Origin: JAFDCJ01 sp964527835 | GTDB taxonomy: Bacteria > Desulfobacterota > Desulfobacteria > Desulfobacterales > JAFDCJ01 | DNA length: 64,000 nt | Assembly: GCA_964527835.1 (NCBI GenBank) | Contig: CAZGNV010000014.1 | Location: forward strand, 1 to 64,000 | Direction of reading: 5' to 3' | Part shown: positions 35,284 through 44,146 of the stretch, piece after piece | Numbering within the stretch: the first letter of the stretch is position 1 | Layout of the letters: every line of letters begins with the position of its first letter | Notes under the pieces: generated by a model | Database searches by the model: none | Told to the model about the DNA's origin: nothing | What the model saw: the letters and a program-made list of their open reading frames with translations, nothing else | Position numbers and translations under genes: made by a program

Positions 35284-36633
35284 ATGGCTGAAAAGCTGCA
35301 AATCATGATTGTCGATGATGAAAAGATCGTGCGCGAATCTTTTCTGCACTGGTTCGAAAAGGATGGCCATACCGTGGCAACCGCCGCCTCCGGGTTTGAA
35401 GCCCTGGAAAAGATCGAAAAATTCCCCTATGAAATTCTTTTCGTGGATATCAAGATGCCCGGCATGGACGGTCTCGAACTGCTCGAAAAGATAAAAACCG
35501 ATTATCCCGACACCACCGTGATCATAATAACCGCCTATGGATCGATCGAATCGGCGGTCAGGGCGATGAAAATGGGCGCCAGCGACTATCTGCTCAAACC
35601 GTTTAAACCGGAACAGCTTTCGCTGGTCCTTGAAAAAATTAATCAGCAGAAAAAACTGACCTCTGAATACAACTACCTGAAAGGGTGCCTGGAAAAAATC
35701 ACCCGCTTCGACAATATCATCGGCCAAGCCGAGCCGATGAAGAAAATCTTCAAACTGATCCCGGAGGTGGCCAGAAGCGACGCGTCCATCCTGCTGACCG
35801 GAGAAACCGGGACTGGCAAGGAATTGATCGCCAAGGCCATTCATGCCAAAAGCTCCCGGGCCCATTTGCCGTTTATTGCCATCAACTGCGGGGCCGTGCC
35901 GGACTCCCTGCTGGAAAGTGAACTTTTCGGTCATCGGAAGGGAGCGTTTACCGGGGCCACCCATTCAACCAAAGGATTTCTCGAGGTTGTTTCCGGCGGC
36001 ACCCTGTTTCTGGATGAAATTGGTGAGATCAGCGCCAAAATGCAGATCGATCTGTTGCGCGTGCTGGAGGAAAAGCAAATTACGCGGCTGGGCAGCACAG
36101 CACCCACAAGCGTTGATTTTCGTCTGATCTCCGCCACCCGCCGCAATCTTGAGACCGCCATTGCCGAAGGATCGTTTCGGGAGGATTTTTATTACCGCAT
36201 CAACGTCATTCACATCCCTGTGCCTCCTTTACGGGCGCGCAAGGAGGATATTCCGCTGTTGATCGAACATTTCCTGAACAAGTACAGCCAGGAAATGTCC
36301 AAGCGCGTGGACCGCATCTCAGCCGAGACGATGCAGCTGTTAAAACAGTATCACTGGCCGGGCAATATCCGGGAGTTGGAAAACGCCATTGAAAGGGCGG
36401 TCGTGCTGGCCAAATCCCGGACGCTGGCGGCATCGGACTTCGCATTTCTGAAACCCGCTTTGACTCCGGCCCCCGAGTCACAGGCTTTGCGTGACATGGA
36501 AACAGCCCACATTCTTAAAGTGCTGGATGAAAACGATTGGAACATCACCCGCGCTTCGGCGGTGCTGGGCATCAACCGGGTCACCCTGCATAAAAAAATA
36601 AAACGGTTGGGACTGCGAAAACCCCCACCCTGA
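35284..36633 (+). CDS. Sigma-54-dependent response regulator (NtrC type)
   Basis: 449 residues: receiver (DDEK, FVDIKMPGMDG, ITAYGS, KPFKP), AAA+ domain with TGETGTGKELIAKAIH Walker A, GAFTGA in RKGAFTGATHSTKG and GGTLFLDEIGEIS Walker B, and a Fis-type helix-turn-helix (ITRASAVLGINRVTLHKKIKR). It follows the Rossmann kinase by 91 bp. By position it is the likely activator of the sigma-54 promoter of the Hdr operon. Confidence 0.93.
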   Translation: MAEKLQIMIVDDEKIVRESFLHWFEKDGHTVATAASGFEALEKIEKFPYEILFVDIKMPGMDGLELLEKIKTDYPDTTVIIITAYGSIESAVRAMKMGASDYLLKPFKPEQLSLVLEKINQQKKLTSEYNYLKGCLEKITRFDNIIGQAEPMKKIFKLIPEVARSDASILLTGETGTGKELIAKAIHAKSSRAHLPFIAINCGAVPDSLLESELFGHRKGAFTGATHSTKGFLEVVSGGTLFLDEIGEISAKMQIDLLRVLEEKQITRLGSTAPTSVDFRLISATRRNLETAIAEGSFREDFYYRINVIHIPVPPLRARKEDIPLLIEHFLNKYSQEMSKRVDRISAETMQLLKQYHWPGNIRELENAIERAVVLAKSRTLAASDFAFLKPALTPAPESQALRDMETAHILKVLDENDWNITRASAVLGINRVTLHKKIKRLGLRKPPP

Positions 36634-36661
36634 AATATTCGGACCATTGACTGATTCACAA

Positions 36662-37210
36662 ATGCAAAGCAAGAAAACCATCGGTGTGATTGCCCTGGGA
36701 GATGTCCCTGCGATTTTTCTCAAAGTAATCGCCGCCAATATTTCCGGGTACCTGAAAATCGACGCCGAGATTCTGCCATCAGTCGCCCACCCACATTATG
36801 CCCTGGACAAACATCGCCTTCAATATGACTGCGGTCTCATTTTGAAAAGCATGGCTGCTGAAAATTTTGACGGGTATGAAAAGGTCATCGGCGTTTTAAC
36901 CGTTGACCTCTTTGTCCCCATTCTCACCCATGTTTATGGAGAAGCCCGGCAGGCGGGCAAAATCGCGCTGGTTTCAACCTTTCGCATGGGAGGCAATCCG
37001 CAAAGCAAAGCCGAACCGTCCGCCCTAGTTTACGAGCGCACGGCAAAAGTCGCCTTGCACGAGATCGGGCACCTGTTTAACCTGCGGCACTGTGAAGATC
37101 AAAGATGCTTGATGCACTTTTCCGGCAACCTTGACACCCTGGATAGCACCCCGCTGTATTTCTGCCGCTATTGCACAGCGTATTTTCGCGATGCACTGAA
37201 ACGGCGCTGA
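36662..37210 (+). CDS. Archaemetzincin-family zinc metallopeptidase
   Basis: About 182 residues. The zinc motif is HEIGHLFNLRHCEDQRCLMHFS (positions 37059-37125), the archaemetzincin pattern HExxHxxGxxHC...C..M, followed by a CRYCTAYF cysteine pair that structures a second zinc. It is cytoplasmic, with no signal peptide. ATG 36662 is chosen; a TTG at 36647 would add five residues. It follows the sigma-54 activator by 28 bp on the same strand, so co-transcription is possible. The substrate is unknown. Confidence 0.88.
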   Translation: MQSKKTIGVIALGDVPAIFLKVIAANISGYLKIDAEILPSVAHPHYALDKHRLQYDCGLILKSMAAENFDGYEKVIGVLTVDLFVPILTHVYGEARQAGKIALVSTFRMGGNPQSKAEPSALVYERTAKVALHEIGHLFNLRHCEDQRCLMHFSGNLDTLDSTPLYFCRYCTAYFRDALKRR

Positions 37211-37234
37211 CAATCCACCGCCTGATTGCTTTTT

Positions 37235-37272
37235 CGAAAAGGGTTGATGTCGCTCAAAATTAACTTTTTACG
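37235..37272 (+). repeat. Dispersed 38-bp repeat, copy 1
   Basis: Imperfect copy of the element at 38564-38601 (GGGTTGATG, CGCTC, AACTTTTTACGA shared), in the same orientation, at the other side of the GcvH-like gene. The left end has CGAAAAG in place of GTAAAAAG, which weakens the stem. Confidence 0.5.
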
Positions 37273-37278
37273 ATTGCG

Positions 37279-38235
37279 TCATTTTTTCGCAGTACCGAGA
37301 AACTGCTGCGCCAGAACATCCCAATCCAGTCCGGGGAAACTGCCGAACACATCCCCGATCGGCTCCCCACCGGTGGCTGCCAGCTTTTCATATTCTTCTC
37401 CCAGCATCCCCATGAGGGTGGCGACCTCCTGTTCCATCCAACGAAAACTTTCATCGGCGAAAAAAAGGCTTTTGAGGTCCCTTCGCGGCCTGACCGGTTC
37501 CATGATCATCAACCAGCCTTGCTCGTAAGGATCTTGATGGACGATCTGCGGGTGTTCACGGGCCTTGTGATTCACGGCCAGCACGGTGCCGGATGCCGGC
37601 GACAGCACCGCCGCCTGGTGGCCGGCACGTGCAAATGTCCACCCGACTCGATTCTGTTTCAACCGCTCTCCCAGGGGCGGAAGATTCAGTGCTTCCGGCG
37701 CCCCGAACAGTTTGCCGCTAAAATCATCGAGCCCCACTCGGAGCCTGCCGCCGTGCTCGAAACGGATCCAGCTGTGCCCCATGTGATAGTAATACCCCTG
37801 CGCCATTTTATAACCTGAAGCCAGGAGATAGACAGGCGCACCGGGGGGGGCGGCCACATCCGCCTCATCGAGCATCTGATCAAAGGCGCAATGGTAGCAT
37901 TCGTAATTGAGACTGCAGATCTTGGGCGCATCGATGCGTCCGGTCAAGCAATGGCGACACGGCCGGGAGGCACCGGAATACGTCTTCTGGAGATACTCGA
38001 CCCATTTGGGGGCGATGTCTTTGGAGTCATCACCGTCACCGATTTTCATGGCCTTGCGCATCCCTTTATCAAAGGCGCAATTGTTACAGTCATAGGCGCT
38101 GTCACAGATGCGGAAATTCACCACCCCGGCTTTCATCCAGATGCACTCATTTTCAAGCACCTGAAAACCAACCAGCTGCGGGACCCTCCCTGGTTTTCCG
38201 GGTCCTTTTCTCCTTCTTGATAGAGCTGTCGACAT
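37279..38235 (-). CDS. GcvH-like protein apparently lacking the lipoyl lysine, with N-terminal cysteine repeats
   Basis: 318 residues from ATG 38235, behind AAAGGAGG. The N-terminal part has two CNNCAFD/CYHCAFD repeats (CDSAYDCNNCAFD and CSLNYECYHCAFD) and a CRHC pair, possible metal sites. The middle is GcvH-like (YYYHMGHSWIRFEHGGRLRVGLDDFSGKLFG). The region that carries the lipoyl-lysine in GcvH (E-V-K-A) reads FARAGHQAAVLSPASG, with no lysine at the expected place. It therefore cannot be an ordinary lipoyl carrier. A sigma-54 promoter lies 71-86 bp upstream. Its link to the surrounding regulators is inferred. Confidence 0.75.
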   Translation of the reverse strand: MSTALSRRRKGPGKPGRVPQLVGFQVLENECIWMKAGVVNFRICDSAYDCNNCAFDKGMRKAMKIGDGDDSKDIAPKWVEYLQKTYSGASRPCRHCLTGRIDAPKICSLNYECYHCAFDQMLDEADVAAPPGAPVYLLASGYKMAQGYYYHMGHSWIRFEHGGRLRVGLDDFSGKLFGAPEALNLPPLGERLKQNRVGWTFARAGHQAAVLSPASGTVLAVNHKAREHPQIVHQDPYEQGWLMIMEPVRPRRDLKSLFFADESFRWMEQEVATLMGMLGEEYEKLAATGGEPIGDVFGSFPGLDWDVLAQQFLGTAKK

Positions 38236-38305
38236 TTTGCGGCCTCCTTTTGCTTCTTGGATTAACAGGCGACATCGCCTGATTGCCCACGGCAGCAATA
38301 TGGAT

Positions 38306-38321
38306 TGCAAGCAGGATGCCA
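38306..38321 (-). promoter_or_regulatory. Sigma-54 (-24/-12) promoter of the GcvH-like gene
   Basis: The minus strand reads TGGCATCCTGCTTGCA: invariant GG and GC at correct spacing and full TTGCA at -12; one mismatch to TGGCAC. It is 71 bp upstream of the ATG at 38235. The rest of the 38236-38629 gap holds the dispersed repeat at 38564 and no gene. Confidence 0.7.
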
Positions 38322-38563
38322 CTTTTCGGGGGTATTAAAATTTTCTATGATAACAGATAGTTTGCAAAATCAAGGGGCAAGGCGTGGCAAAGCCGATGGA
38401 GACGGAAGTGATTGATTCGGCAACAGTTTTCAAGCAACGATGAAGCCCAAAGGTATTAAGCTACATAAATTCATTGAGTTAGACTGTGTTGCTTTTAACA
38501 ACAGCGACCGTGGCAATTGTTTGCACTTTTCGGTCGCAAAATTCCAATGAAAAGGCTGCCGGG

Positions 38564-38601
38564 GTAAAAAGGGTTGATGGCGCTCGAAAATGACTTTTTA
38601 C
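38564..38601 (+). repeat. Dispersed 38-bp repeat, copy 2
   Basis: GTAAAAAG (38564-38571) and CTTTTTAC (38594-38601) are inverted ends around GGTTGATGGCGCTCGAAAATGA. It matches the copy at 37235-37272 at most positions and lies in the same orientation, so the two flank the GcvH-like gene as direct repeats. Confidence 0.5.
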
Positions 38602-38629
38602 GAGGCTGTCAAAATTGAAAGCTGCATCA

Positions 38630-40372
38630 TCAGGGCAGCAGATCATGTTTTTTCATCTTGCGCCATAAGGTGGTGCGGTTGATGCCCAGCGCAGCGGCGG
38701 CCTTTTTGCGATTCCAGTCGGCTTGTTGCAGGGCATCCAGCAGTCGGTCGCGTTCCCGCCGATCCAAAGCCGCGCCATTGGGTGCACCGTAGATTTGATC
38801 TGGTTTGCGGGCGGTCTTTTTTTTGTGCAGATAGGCCGGCAGGTGTCGCGGCTCGATGAAATCTTCGCGGCAGATAATCAGGGCATGTTCCAGAATATTT
38901 TCCAGCTCGCGCACGTTGCCCGGATAGCTGTAGTTAAGCAGAATCTCCATGGCCGCTTCGGAAATGCCGACCCGCCGATCGTCGCGGGCGGCGCTGATCC
39001 GGCGCAGGATGTGGTGAATGAGAAGTGGGAGATCGACCCGGCGCTCCTTGAGATCCGGCAGTTCGATCCGGAAAACATTCAGGCGGTAGTAAAGATCTTC
39101 TCGAAACTGCCGCTTTGCCACCAGGCGCTCCAGGTTCCGGTTGGTGGCTGAAATGATCCGGACATCGACTTTTTCGGTGCGCCGGCTGCCCAGGGGATAA
39201 AATTCCCGGTCCTCGATGACCCGCAGCAGTTTGGCCTGCAGGGCCAGGGGCAGTTCCCCGATCTCATCCAGAAAAATTGTGCCCCCGTCAGCCTCATTGA
39301 AGCGACCGGGCTTGTCGCGATCCGCGCCGGTGAAAGCTCCTTTGGCATAACCGAACATTTCCGACTCCAGCAGATTATCGGGAATGGCCGAACAGTTGAC
39401 CTTGACCAGCGGTTTATCAGCCCGCCGGCTGGCGGAGTGAATGATGCCGGCCAGCAGGTCTTTTCCGGTCCCGGTCGCCCCCTCGATGAGAATGGTCGCA
39501 TCGGTGGCGGCCACCACATTGACCATTTCGAAAATTTTCTGCATGCCCGGATCTTTGCCGATCATGTCATGGAAGCTATACTTGGCGCTGATGGCCCGGT
39601 TGAGCTGCCGCACGAGGGTCAGGTCGTGAAAGGTGACCAGGCCGCCGACAATGGCCCCCTTCTCGTTGCGCAGCGCCAGGTAGTTGGCCCGCACCGGGAT
39701 GGTTTCGCCGTCTTTGGTGATCATTTTCCCCTGCCGGCTTTGACGGGTGCTGCCGTCGGCAATGGATTCTTTGAGCAGGCACATATCATGGGCACTCTCG
39801 CCTTCGAATATGATGCTGCATGATTTTCCCAGAACCTGGCGGCGGTCAAATCCGGAAATCTTTTCCGCCTGGTGATTGAAAAACGTGATGTGGCCGCCCC
39901 GGTTGACCGCAAAAATTCCGACATCCAGATTGTCCAGAATGATCCTGAAGCTGCGCTCCCCGTAATGAATGCGATTGACCAGATCCGCAATCGGCGTGTG
40001 GTCCTGCAAAATTGTCAGGCAGCCCACCATTTTCTGCCGCCGGTCATATATGGGCGTGGCCAGACGGGTGAGCAGACGCCTGGTTTCGGTATCATTGATA
40101 ATTTCCACATCCGGCTCTGCGGTGGCCGGATCGTCTTCTCCCCTTAACAGGCACTGGACCATGCAGGGCACCCCGGTGAAGATCTCCCGGCAGTCCTGCC
40201 CCAGGACCTCATTTTCCTTTAACCCCATCAGCGCCTGGGCGGTGTAGTTCATGGAAGTGATCTTGTGGTTCGAGTCGACCGTGAAAGCCCCGATGCTCAA
40301 CTCGTCGAGCAGTTCCAGCCACTGGTCGCAGGGGATGCTGACGTCACTTCCGGCGATGTTGGTCTGTTGCAT
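38630..40372 (-). CDS. PAS-PAS sigma-54-dependent transcriptional activator
   Basis: 580 residues. Two N-terminal PAS domains (about 15-130 and 140-260; each has the NHK/NRG-like core and a C-terminal DGETIPVRANY-type segment), then AAA+ (EGATGTGKDLLAGIIH Walker A, YAKGAFTGADRDKPGR, GGTIFLDEIGELP) and a Fis-type HTH (WNRKKAAAALGINRTTLWRKM). There is no receiver, so activation is by ligand or redox state of the PAS domains or by partner interaction. A candidate to drive the sigma-54 promoter at 38306-38321. Confidence 0.92.
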   Translation of the reverse strand: MQQTNIAGSDVSIPCDQWLELLDELSIGAFTVDSNHKITSMNYTAQALMGLKENEVLGQDCREIFTGVPCMVQCLLRGEDDPATAEPDVEIINDTETRRLLTRLATPIYDRRQKMVGCLTILQDHTPIADLVNRIHYGERSFRIILDNLDVGIFAVNRGGHITFFNHQAEKISGFDRRQVLGKSCSIIFEGESAHDMCLLKESIADGSTRQSRQGKMITKDGETIPVRANYLALRNEKGAIVGGLVTFHDLTLVRQLNRAISAKYSFHDMIGKDPGMQKIFEMVNVVAATDATILIEGATGTGKDLLAGIIHSASRRADKPLVKVNCSAIPDNLLESEMFGYAKGAFTGADRDKPGRFNEADGGTIFLDEIGELPLALQAKLLRVIEDREFYPLGSRRTEKVDVRIISATNRNLERLVAKRQFREDLYYRLNVFRIELPDLKERRVDLPLLIHHILRRISAARDDRRVGISEAAMEILLNYSYPGNVRELENILEHALIICREDFIEPRHLPAYLHKKKTARKPDQIYGAPNGAALDRRERDRLLDALQQADWNRKKAAAALGINRTTLWRKMKKHDLLP

Positions 40373-40442
40373 TATCTCATGGTCCGCTAAAAAGCGTTTG
40401 ACAATCTAGTAACGAAAAAATCTTTTCAAAACGCAAAAAGAG

Positions 40443-41996
40443 TCAAACTCTGGTTGCCGGCAGCTGAATCGTGAAAACGGTTCCCTGCCCCTGGCGACTT
40501 GAAACGTCAATCACGCCGTTGTGGCGCTCGACAATTCCGTAGACGGTGGACAGCCCGAGCCCCACTCCGAAACCCTCTTTTTTGGTCGTAAAAAACGGTT
40601 CGAAGACATGGGCCAGATCATCGGGCGCAATCCCCTGCCCGGTATCTTTGACCGTGATCGATATCTGCTCTTTGTCCGCCTGATAACGGCCTTCAATGGT
40701 CAGTGTTCCGCCGTCGGGCATGGCATCGATGGCATTGAAGATCAGGTTGATGATGCATTGCTGCAGCTGGTTGAAATCACCCATCACCGGCGGCATATCC
40801 GCGGCCATGGAGGTGATCAGCTCGATGTTGCTCAGTTCCAGTTTGTGCCGGCTCAAGATGGTGCAGCGCTCGATCAGTTCGCTGATCTGCAGCGGGCTGA
40901 ATTGCGGCGGCGACATGCGCGAAAAGGTGAGCAGGCTGGAAACAATCCGGGAACAGCGCTGGGTTTCGTTTTCCACCAGCTCCAGGTATTGCTTGAACTT
41001 GGCGTGCTGATTTTCTTCCAGGGGGCCGCGATTGATGATCTTTATCATCAGCCGCAGGTAGTTTAAAATTCCCGACAGAGGGTTGTTGATCTCGTGCACC
41101 ATGCTGGCCGCCAGCCGGCCCAGGGACATCATTTTGTCCTGGTGCAGAATGCGCGCCTGATCGGCGACTTCCCGTTCCAGCTTGCGGATTTCACGCAAAT
41201 CTCGGAAAAAACACACTCGCCCCTCACGACGATCGTTGGTGAACAATTCCGCCGCCGATGCCTGCACGGGAACTTTGCGGCCGGATTTGTCCCGCAGGTG
41301 GGTTTCAAACAGAAAAAGCCGGTTTTTGCCGCCGTACCCGTTGGCGGCCAGCGCCTCCTTCAACCGTGCCGCCTCGCCCGGAGCGAAAAACTGCGCCAGG
41401 CTCATCCGGTTGATGACTTCTTGCTTGTCGTAGCCCACCAACTGCTGCATGCTGTGATTGTAAGTTATCACCACATCGCGCTCGTCGCAGCCCAGGATGC
41501 CGTCCATGGAGTTTTCAATGAGATTGCGCTGAAAACCAATGCTTTTGAGCAGCTGCTGGCTGGTGGCCGCCTTCTCCTTTTCCAGCAACTCTGTGTAATC
41601 CTTGAGCTGCCTTCTGGAGGTGTAGCGCTGCCGGGCCCGCTGCAGGGCCAGGCGCAGCGCTTCATCGCTGATGGGCTTGGTGATAAAATCAGATGCATCC
41701 AGCTGCAGGGCCCGGATGGCCAGGTCCATTTCCCCGAAGGCCGTCGCTACAATGACCTCGATGTCGGGATCGGCTTTTTTCAGGGTTGCGAGCACCTCCA
41801 GGCCGTCCATGCCCGGCATGCGAATGTCGGTCACCACGATCTGCGGCGACAGGGCTTCGCACAGGCGGATGCCCGTCGGCCCATCCGGGGCGGATTGAAC
41901 CTCATAGCCGGCATCTTCCAGCGCCATGGTCAAAACATCCCGGATATCCTCTTCATCGTCGATCAAAACGATTTTCCAGTCAGCCAATCCGGTCAT
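40443..41996 (-). CDS. Receiver-PAS-histidine kinase hybrid
   Basis: 517 residues: receiver (DDEEDIRD, VVTDIRMPGMDG, ATAFGEMD, TKPIS), a helical linker, PAS (about 170-290), HisKA (AASMVHEINNPLSGILNYLRL), HATPase_c (FNAIDAMPDGG, DTGQGI, GFGVGLGLSTVYG). No membrane segments. It lies 70 bp upstream of the PAS activator. The N-terminal part is duplicated, with an internal deletion, at 44147-44515. Confidence 0.92.
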   Translation of the reverse strand: MTGLADWKIVLIDDEEDIRDVLTMALEDAGYEVQSAPDGPTGIRLCEALSPQIVVTDIRMPGMDGLEVLATLKKADPDIEVIVATAFGEMDLAIRALQLDASDFITKPISDEALRLALQRARQRYTSRRQLKDYTELLEKEKAATSQQLLKSIGFQRNLIENSMDGILGCDERDVVITYNHSMQQLVGYDKQEVINRMSLAQFFAPGEAARLKEALAANGYGGKNRLFLFETHLRDKSGRKVPVQASAAELFTNDRREGRVCFFRDLREIRKLEREVADQARILHQDKMMSLGRLAASMVHEINNPLSGILNYLRLMIKIINRGPLEENQHAKFKQYLELVENETQRCSRIVSSLLTFSRMSPPQFSPLQISELIERCTILSRHKLELSNIELITSMAADMPPVMGDFNQLQQCIINLIFNAIDAMPDGGTLTIEGRYQADKEQISITVKDTGQGIAPDDLAHVFEPFFTTKKEGFGVGLGLSTVYGIVERHNGVIDVSSRQGQGTVFTIQLPATRV

Positions 41997-42152
41997 CGAT
42001 TCTTTCCTGCTCCGCTATGATGGTAGAGACCCTGTAACCGTAGCCTTTCCCGCATTGCAGGTCAATGAAAATTCGCGTTATCCCTCCGCCGTCCTAATGC
42101 ATGCTTTTGAATTCCGGAAATGAATTAAGTATGGCCCCCGGAATTGCGAAGC

Positions 42153-42458
42153 TCACAGCCCCATTTTCTTTTCGATGGATTGCTGTTGTTCCGGTGTAAC
42201 TTCCCGCAATACTTTTTTGGCCTGCCTGTAGCGCCATACTCCCCAGATCAGGAGGATACCGGAAAATACGATAAAACTCCACCCGCCAACATATAATAAG
42301 GGATGATCCAGGTATTTTATAAAACCGATTCCCACTACCAGAAACGTCAGGGAAGTCCGCAAGAAAGCGAGCAGCGTTCTCTCGTTGGCCATGACGGTGC
42401 GTCCAATGGACAAAAGATTAACGGGATCGCCCCTGGTGCGATCTGAAAGGTCATTCAT
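42153..42458 (-). CDS. DUF202-family small membrane protein
   Basis: 101 residues from ATG 42458. The conserved DUF202 opening is MANERTLLAFLRTSLTFLVVGIGF (segment of TM1), with a second hydrophobic segment (YVGGWSFIVFSGILLIWGVW) after a short loop. A GAGG ribosome-binding site is upstream. The family is functionally uncharacterised. Confidence 0.85.
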   Translation of the reverse strand: MNDLSDRTRGDPVNLLSIGRTVMANERTLLAFLRTSLTFLVVGIGFIKYLDHPLLYVGGWSFIVFSGILLIWGVWRYRQAKKVLREVTPEQQQSIEKKMGL

Positions 42459-42544
42459 TTTTTTTGGCCGCCTCCCTTCCATAAGTTTGCAGAAGATAAA
42501 ACCTTTTACATTGGATGAAAAACGTCTTTGTTTTCGTCATCCGT

Positions 42545-43009
42545 CTACCCCGCAGGCACTGAGAAAATCGTAATAAAGAGAAGCACTGCGGCAACCAAAC
42601 GCATGGCCAGTTTTTCCAAGGGCTTTTGGGAGACATTGACCGCCACCAGGCATTGTAGTGCATAGTAAAACGCGAAGGCCCTGGAGGCCAGGGCGAGGAT
42701 CGTGAGGGTGTCGAAGGCGGCCAGGACGATGGCGACGCCGCAGAGAAACAGATAGGCGTGTCGGGAGTCGATATGCTGCCTGGTGGTCTCGGTTATATTC
42801 CCCCCGCCGGCGATGGTGTCGGCTACAGCCGCACTGAACTGGCTCAGAACGGCGGCGGCGATCAGAGGCACCGCAAGCAGGGAGGAGGCCTTGTCTGCCA
42901 GCATGATGAGCCCATTGTCCTCGACCTTGCCGCCGAGAAAGTGCATCAACGGCGTGGCCGTTGCTTTCATAAGGTCCTTGGTCTTTTCGCCCATTTGCTT
43001 ATTTTCCAT
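42545..43009 (-). CDS. Hypothetical membrane protein
   Basis: 154 residues with about three hydrophobic segments (ASSLLAVPLIAAAVLSQFSA, YLFLCGVAIVLAAFDTLTIL and AMRLVAAVLLFITIF at the C-terminus) and a charged N-terminus. It could be related to small YiaA/DUF-type membrane proteins. I do not recognise the family. Confidence 0.65.
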   Translation of the reverse strand: MENKQMGEKTKDLMKATATPLMHFLGGKVEDNGLIMLADKASSLLAVPLIAAAVLSQFSAAVADTIAGGGNITETTRQHIDSRHAYLFLCGVAIVLAAFDTLTILALASRAFAFYYALQCLVAVNVSQKPLEKLAMRLVAAVLLFITIFSVPAG

Positions 43010-43166
43010 TTCAGGAAGCGGGATCGATGCCCTCTTTAAGTGACCAACTCATGGCCAGGATGCCGCCACGGCTGATGAGGGGGGACGCGTATTTTTAGTG
43101 AAACCAAAAGGGGCAAAAACTGCAAGGCGTAAATTTGTATAATTACATGGCATTGCAACTGCTAAA

Positions 43167-43324
43167 ATGACGACCAACGAAATTATTGCCTTAACGAGGT
43201 CGGATAGATGAAAAGCTTTCTGGTTGACTCAAACGCCATATTGGCCATTTTGCTTGATGATCCCGCCTGGGCTGACTGGTCTGAACACCCACCGTGCATT
43301 TGGTTCCATATCGGCGATCATTGA
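43167..43324 (+). pseudogene. Remnant of a vapBC toxin-antitoxin pair
   Basis: A mini-frame at 43167-43211 (MTTNEIIALTRSDR, stop) resembles the C-terminal EIMALTRG ending of VapB antitoxins and overlaps by four bases a frame starting at 43208. The latter reads MKSFLVDSNAILAILLDDPA then WADWSEH, the PIN-domain N-terminus of a VapC, before losing homology and stopping at 43324. Only about 28 of ~130 expected residues remain. It lies on the opposite strand, a few bases from an intact vapBC pair. Confidence 0.6.
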
Positions 43325-43330
43325 CAAGGC

Positions 43331-43732
43331 TCATTTGGCCCAGTCTTCTACTTCTAAATTAACGATACGTTCGAACTCCTTTACATTATGAGTGACGACG
43401 ATTAATTTATTTGCCATGGCGACGGAAGCGATTTGAAGATCTCGCTCGCTAATGACTATGCCGTCTTTTTCTAGTCGCGTTCTGATAATTGAATATTTAC
43501 GGGCCGCAAGATCAGAAAAAGGAAACAATTCAATTTGCGAACGAATGCGATCGATTTTATTGCGTCGTTCTTTCTTTTTTGACGGCGACTTTTCGATACC
43601 ATAATAAATTTCAGCCAAGGTAAGCGCACAAATCGACAAATCGGAGGGCTTATGGTTTCTAATTTTTTTCAGGAGCCTGTCATCTCCGCGCATCCAATAG
43701 CTGACAATGTTGGTATCAAGCAAATAAATCAA
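43331..43732 (-). CDS. vapC: VapC PIN-domain ribonuclease toxin
   Basis: 133 residues: N-terminal YLLDTNIVSYWM (first acidic residue Asp6), AEIYYGI (second Glu), and DLQIASVAMANKLIVVTHNVKEFERI (third and fourth acidic positions), the standard PIN active site. The start overlaps the vapB stop by four bases (43729-43732). Predicted endoribonuclease. Confidence 0.92.
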   Translation of the reverse strand: MIYLLDTNIVSYWMRGDDRLLKKIRNHKPSDLSICALTLAEIYYGIEKSPSKKKERRNKIDRIRSQIELFPFSDLAARKYSIIRTRLEKDGIVISERDLQIASVAMANKLIVVTHNVKEFERIVNLEVEDWAK

Positions 43733-43971
43733 TTTGCGGACTCGTCTAAATCAAAGTGTTTTGATGGCAGTGCTTTTGGAACTTCAAACTCCGGATCGGG
43801 TGTGAAAATGTCCCAGAAGCCGGAAGGCCAATCTGATGTTTCCAGTGGCTCCAGAATGACTCTTTTGCCTTTTTTGTAAATTTTGACCTCTGAGCCTTTA
43901 AAGCGGAATGCCTTTGGGAGTCGAACGGCCTGGGATCGGCCATTTTTAAACAATTTTGCGGTGGTCTCCAC
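43729..43971 (-). CDS. vapB: VapB AbrB-type antitoxin
   Basis: 80 residues. The N-terminal swapped-hairpin pattern AKLFKNGRSQAVRLPKAFRF is a MazE/AbrB DNA-binding domain; the C-terminal acidic tail DLDESAN binds the toxin. It is translationally coupled to vapC. Confidence 0.9.
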   Translation of the reverse strand: METTAKLFKNGRSQAVRLPKAFRFKGSEVKIYKKGKRVILEPLETSDWPSGFWDIFTPDPEFEVPKALPSKHFDLDESAN

Positions 43972-44146
43972 TATTGATCACCTCCTAGGAATGATTGGTA
44001 TAGTCCAGTATATATCCTATTTCTTTTTAAGTCAAACCAATTTGCTTGAATTTTCGAAAAACAGTTCGGGACACTTCAGTTATCAAGAATCGTCCAAGAG
44101 GCCAGGCTTCTGGCGCCACAGTTAATGCTGAAATTCCAAAGCCTTG

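Noticed and set aside
38487..38503. TGTTG-N7-CAACA as another copy of the Hdr-operon activator site
   Set aside because: The spacer is two bases shorter than in the 33409 palindrome (N9), so it is not clearly the same site.
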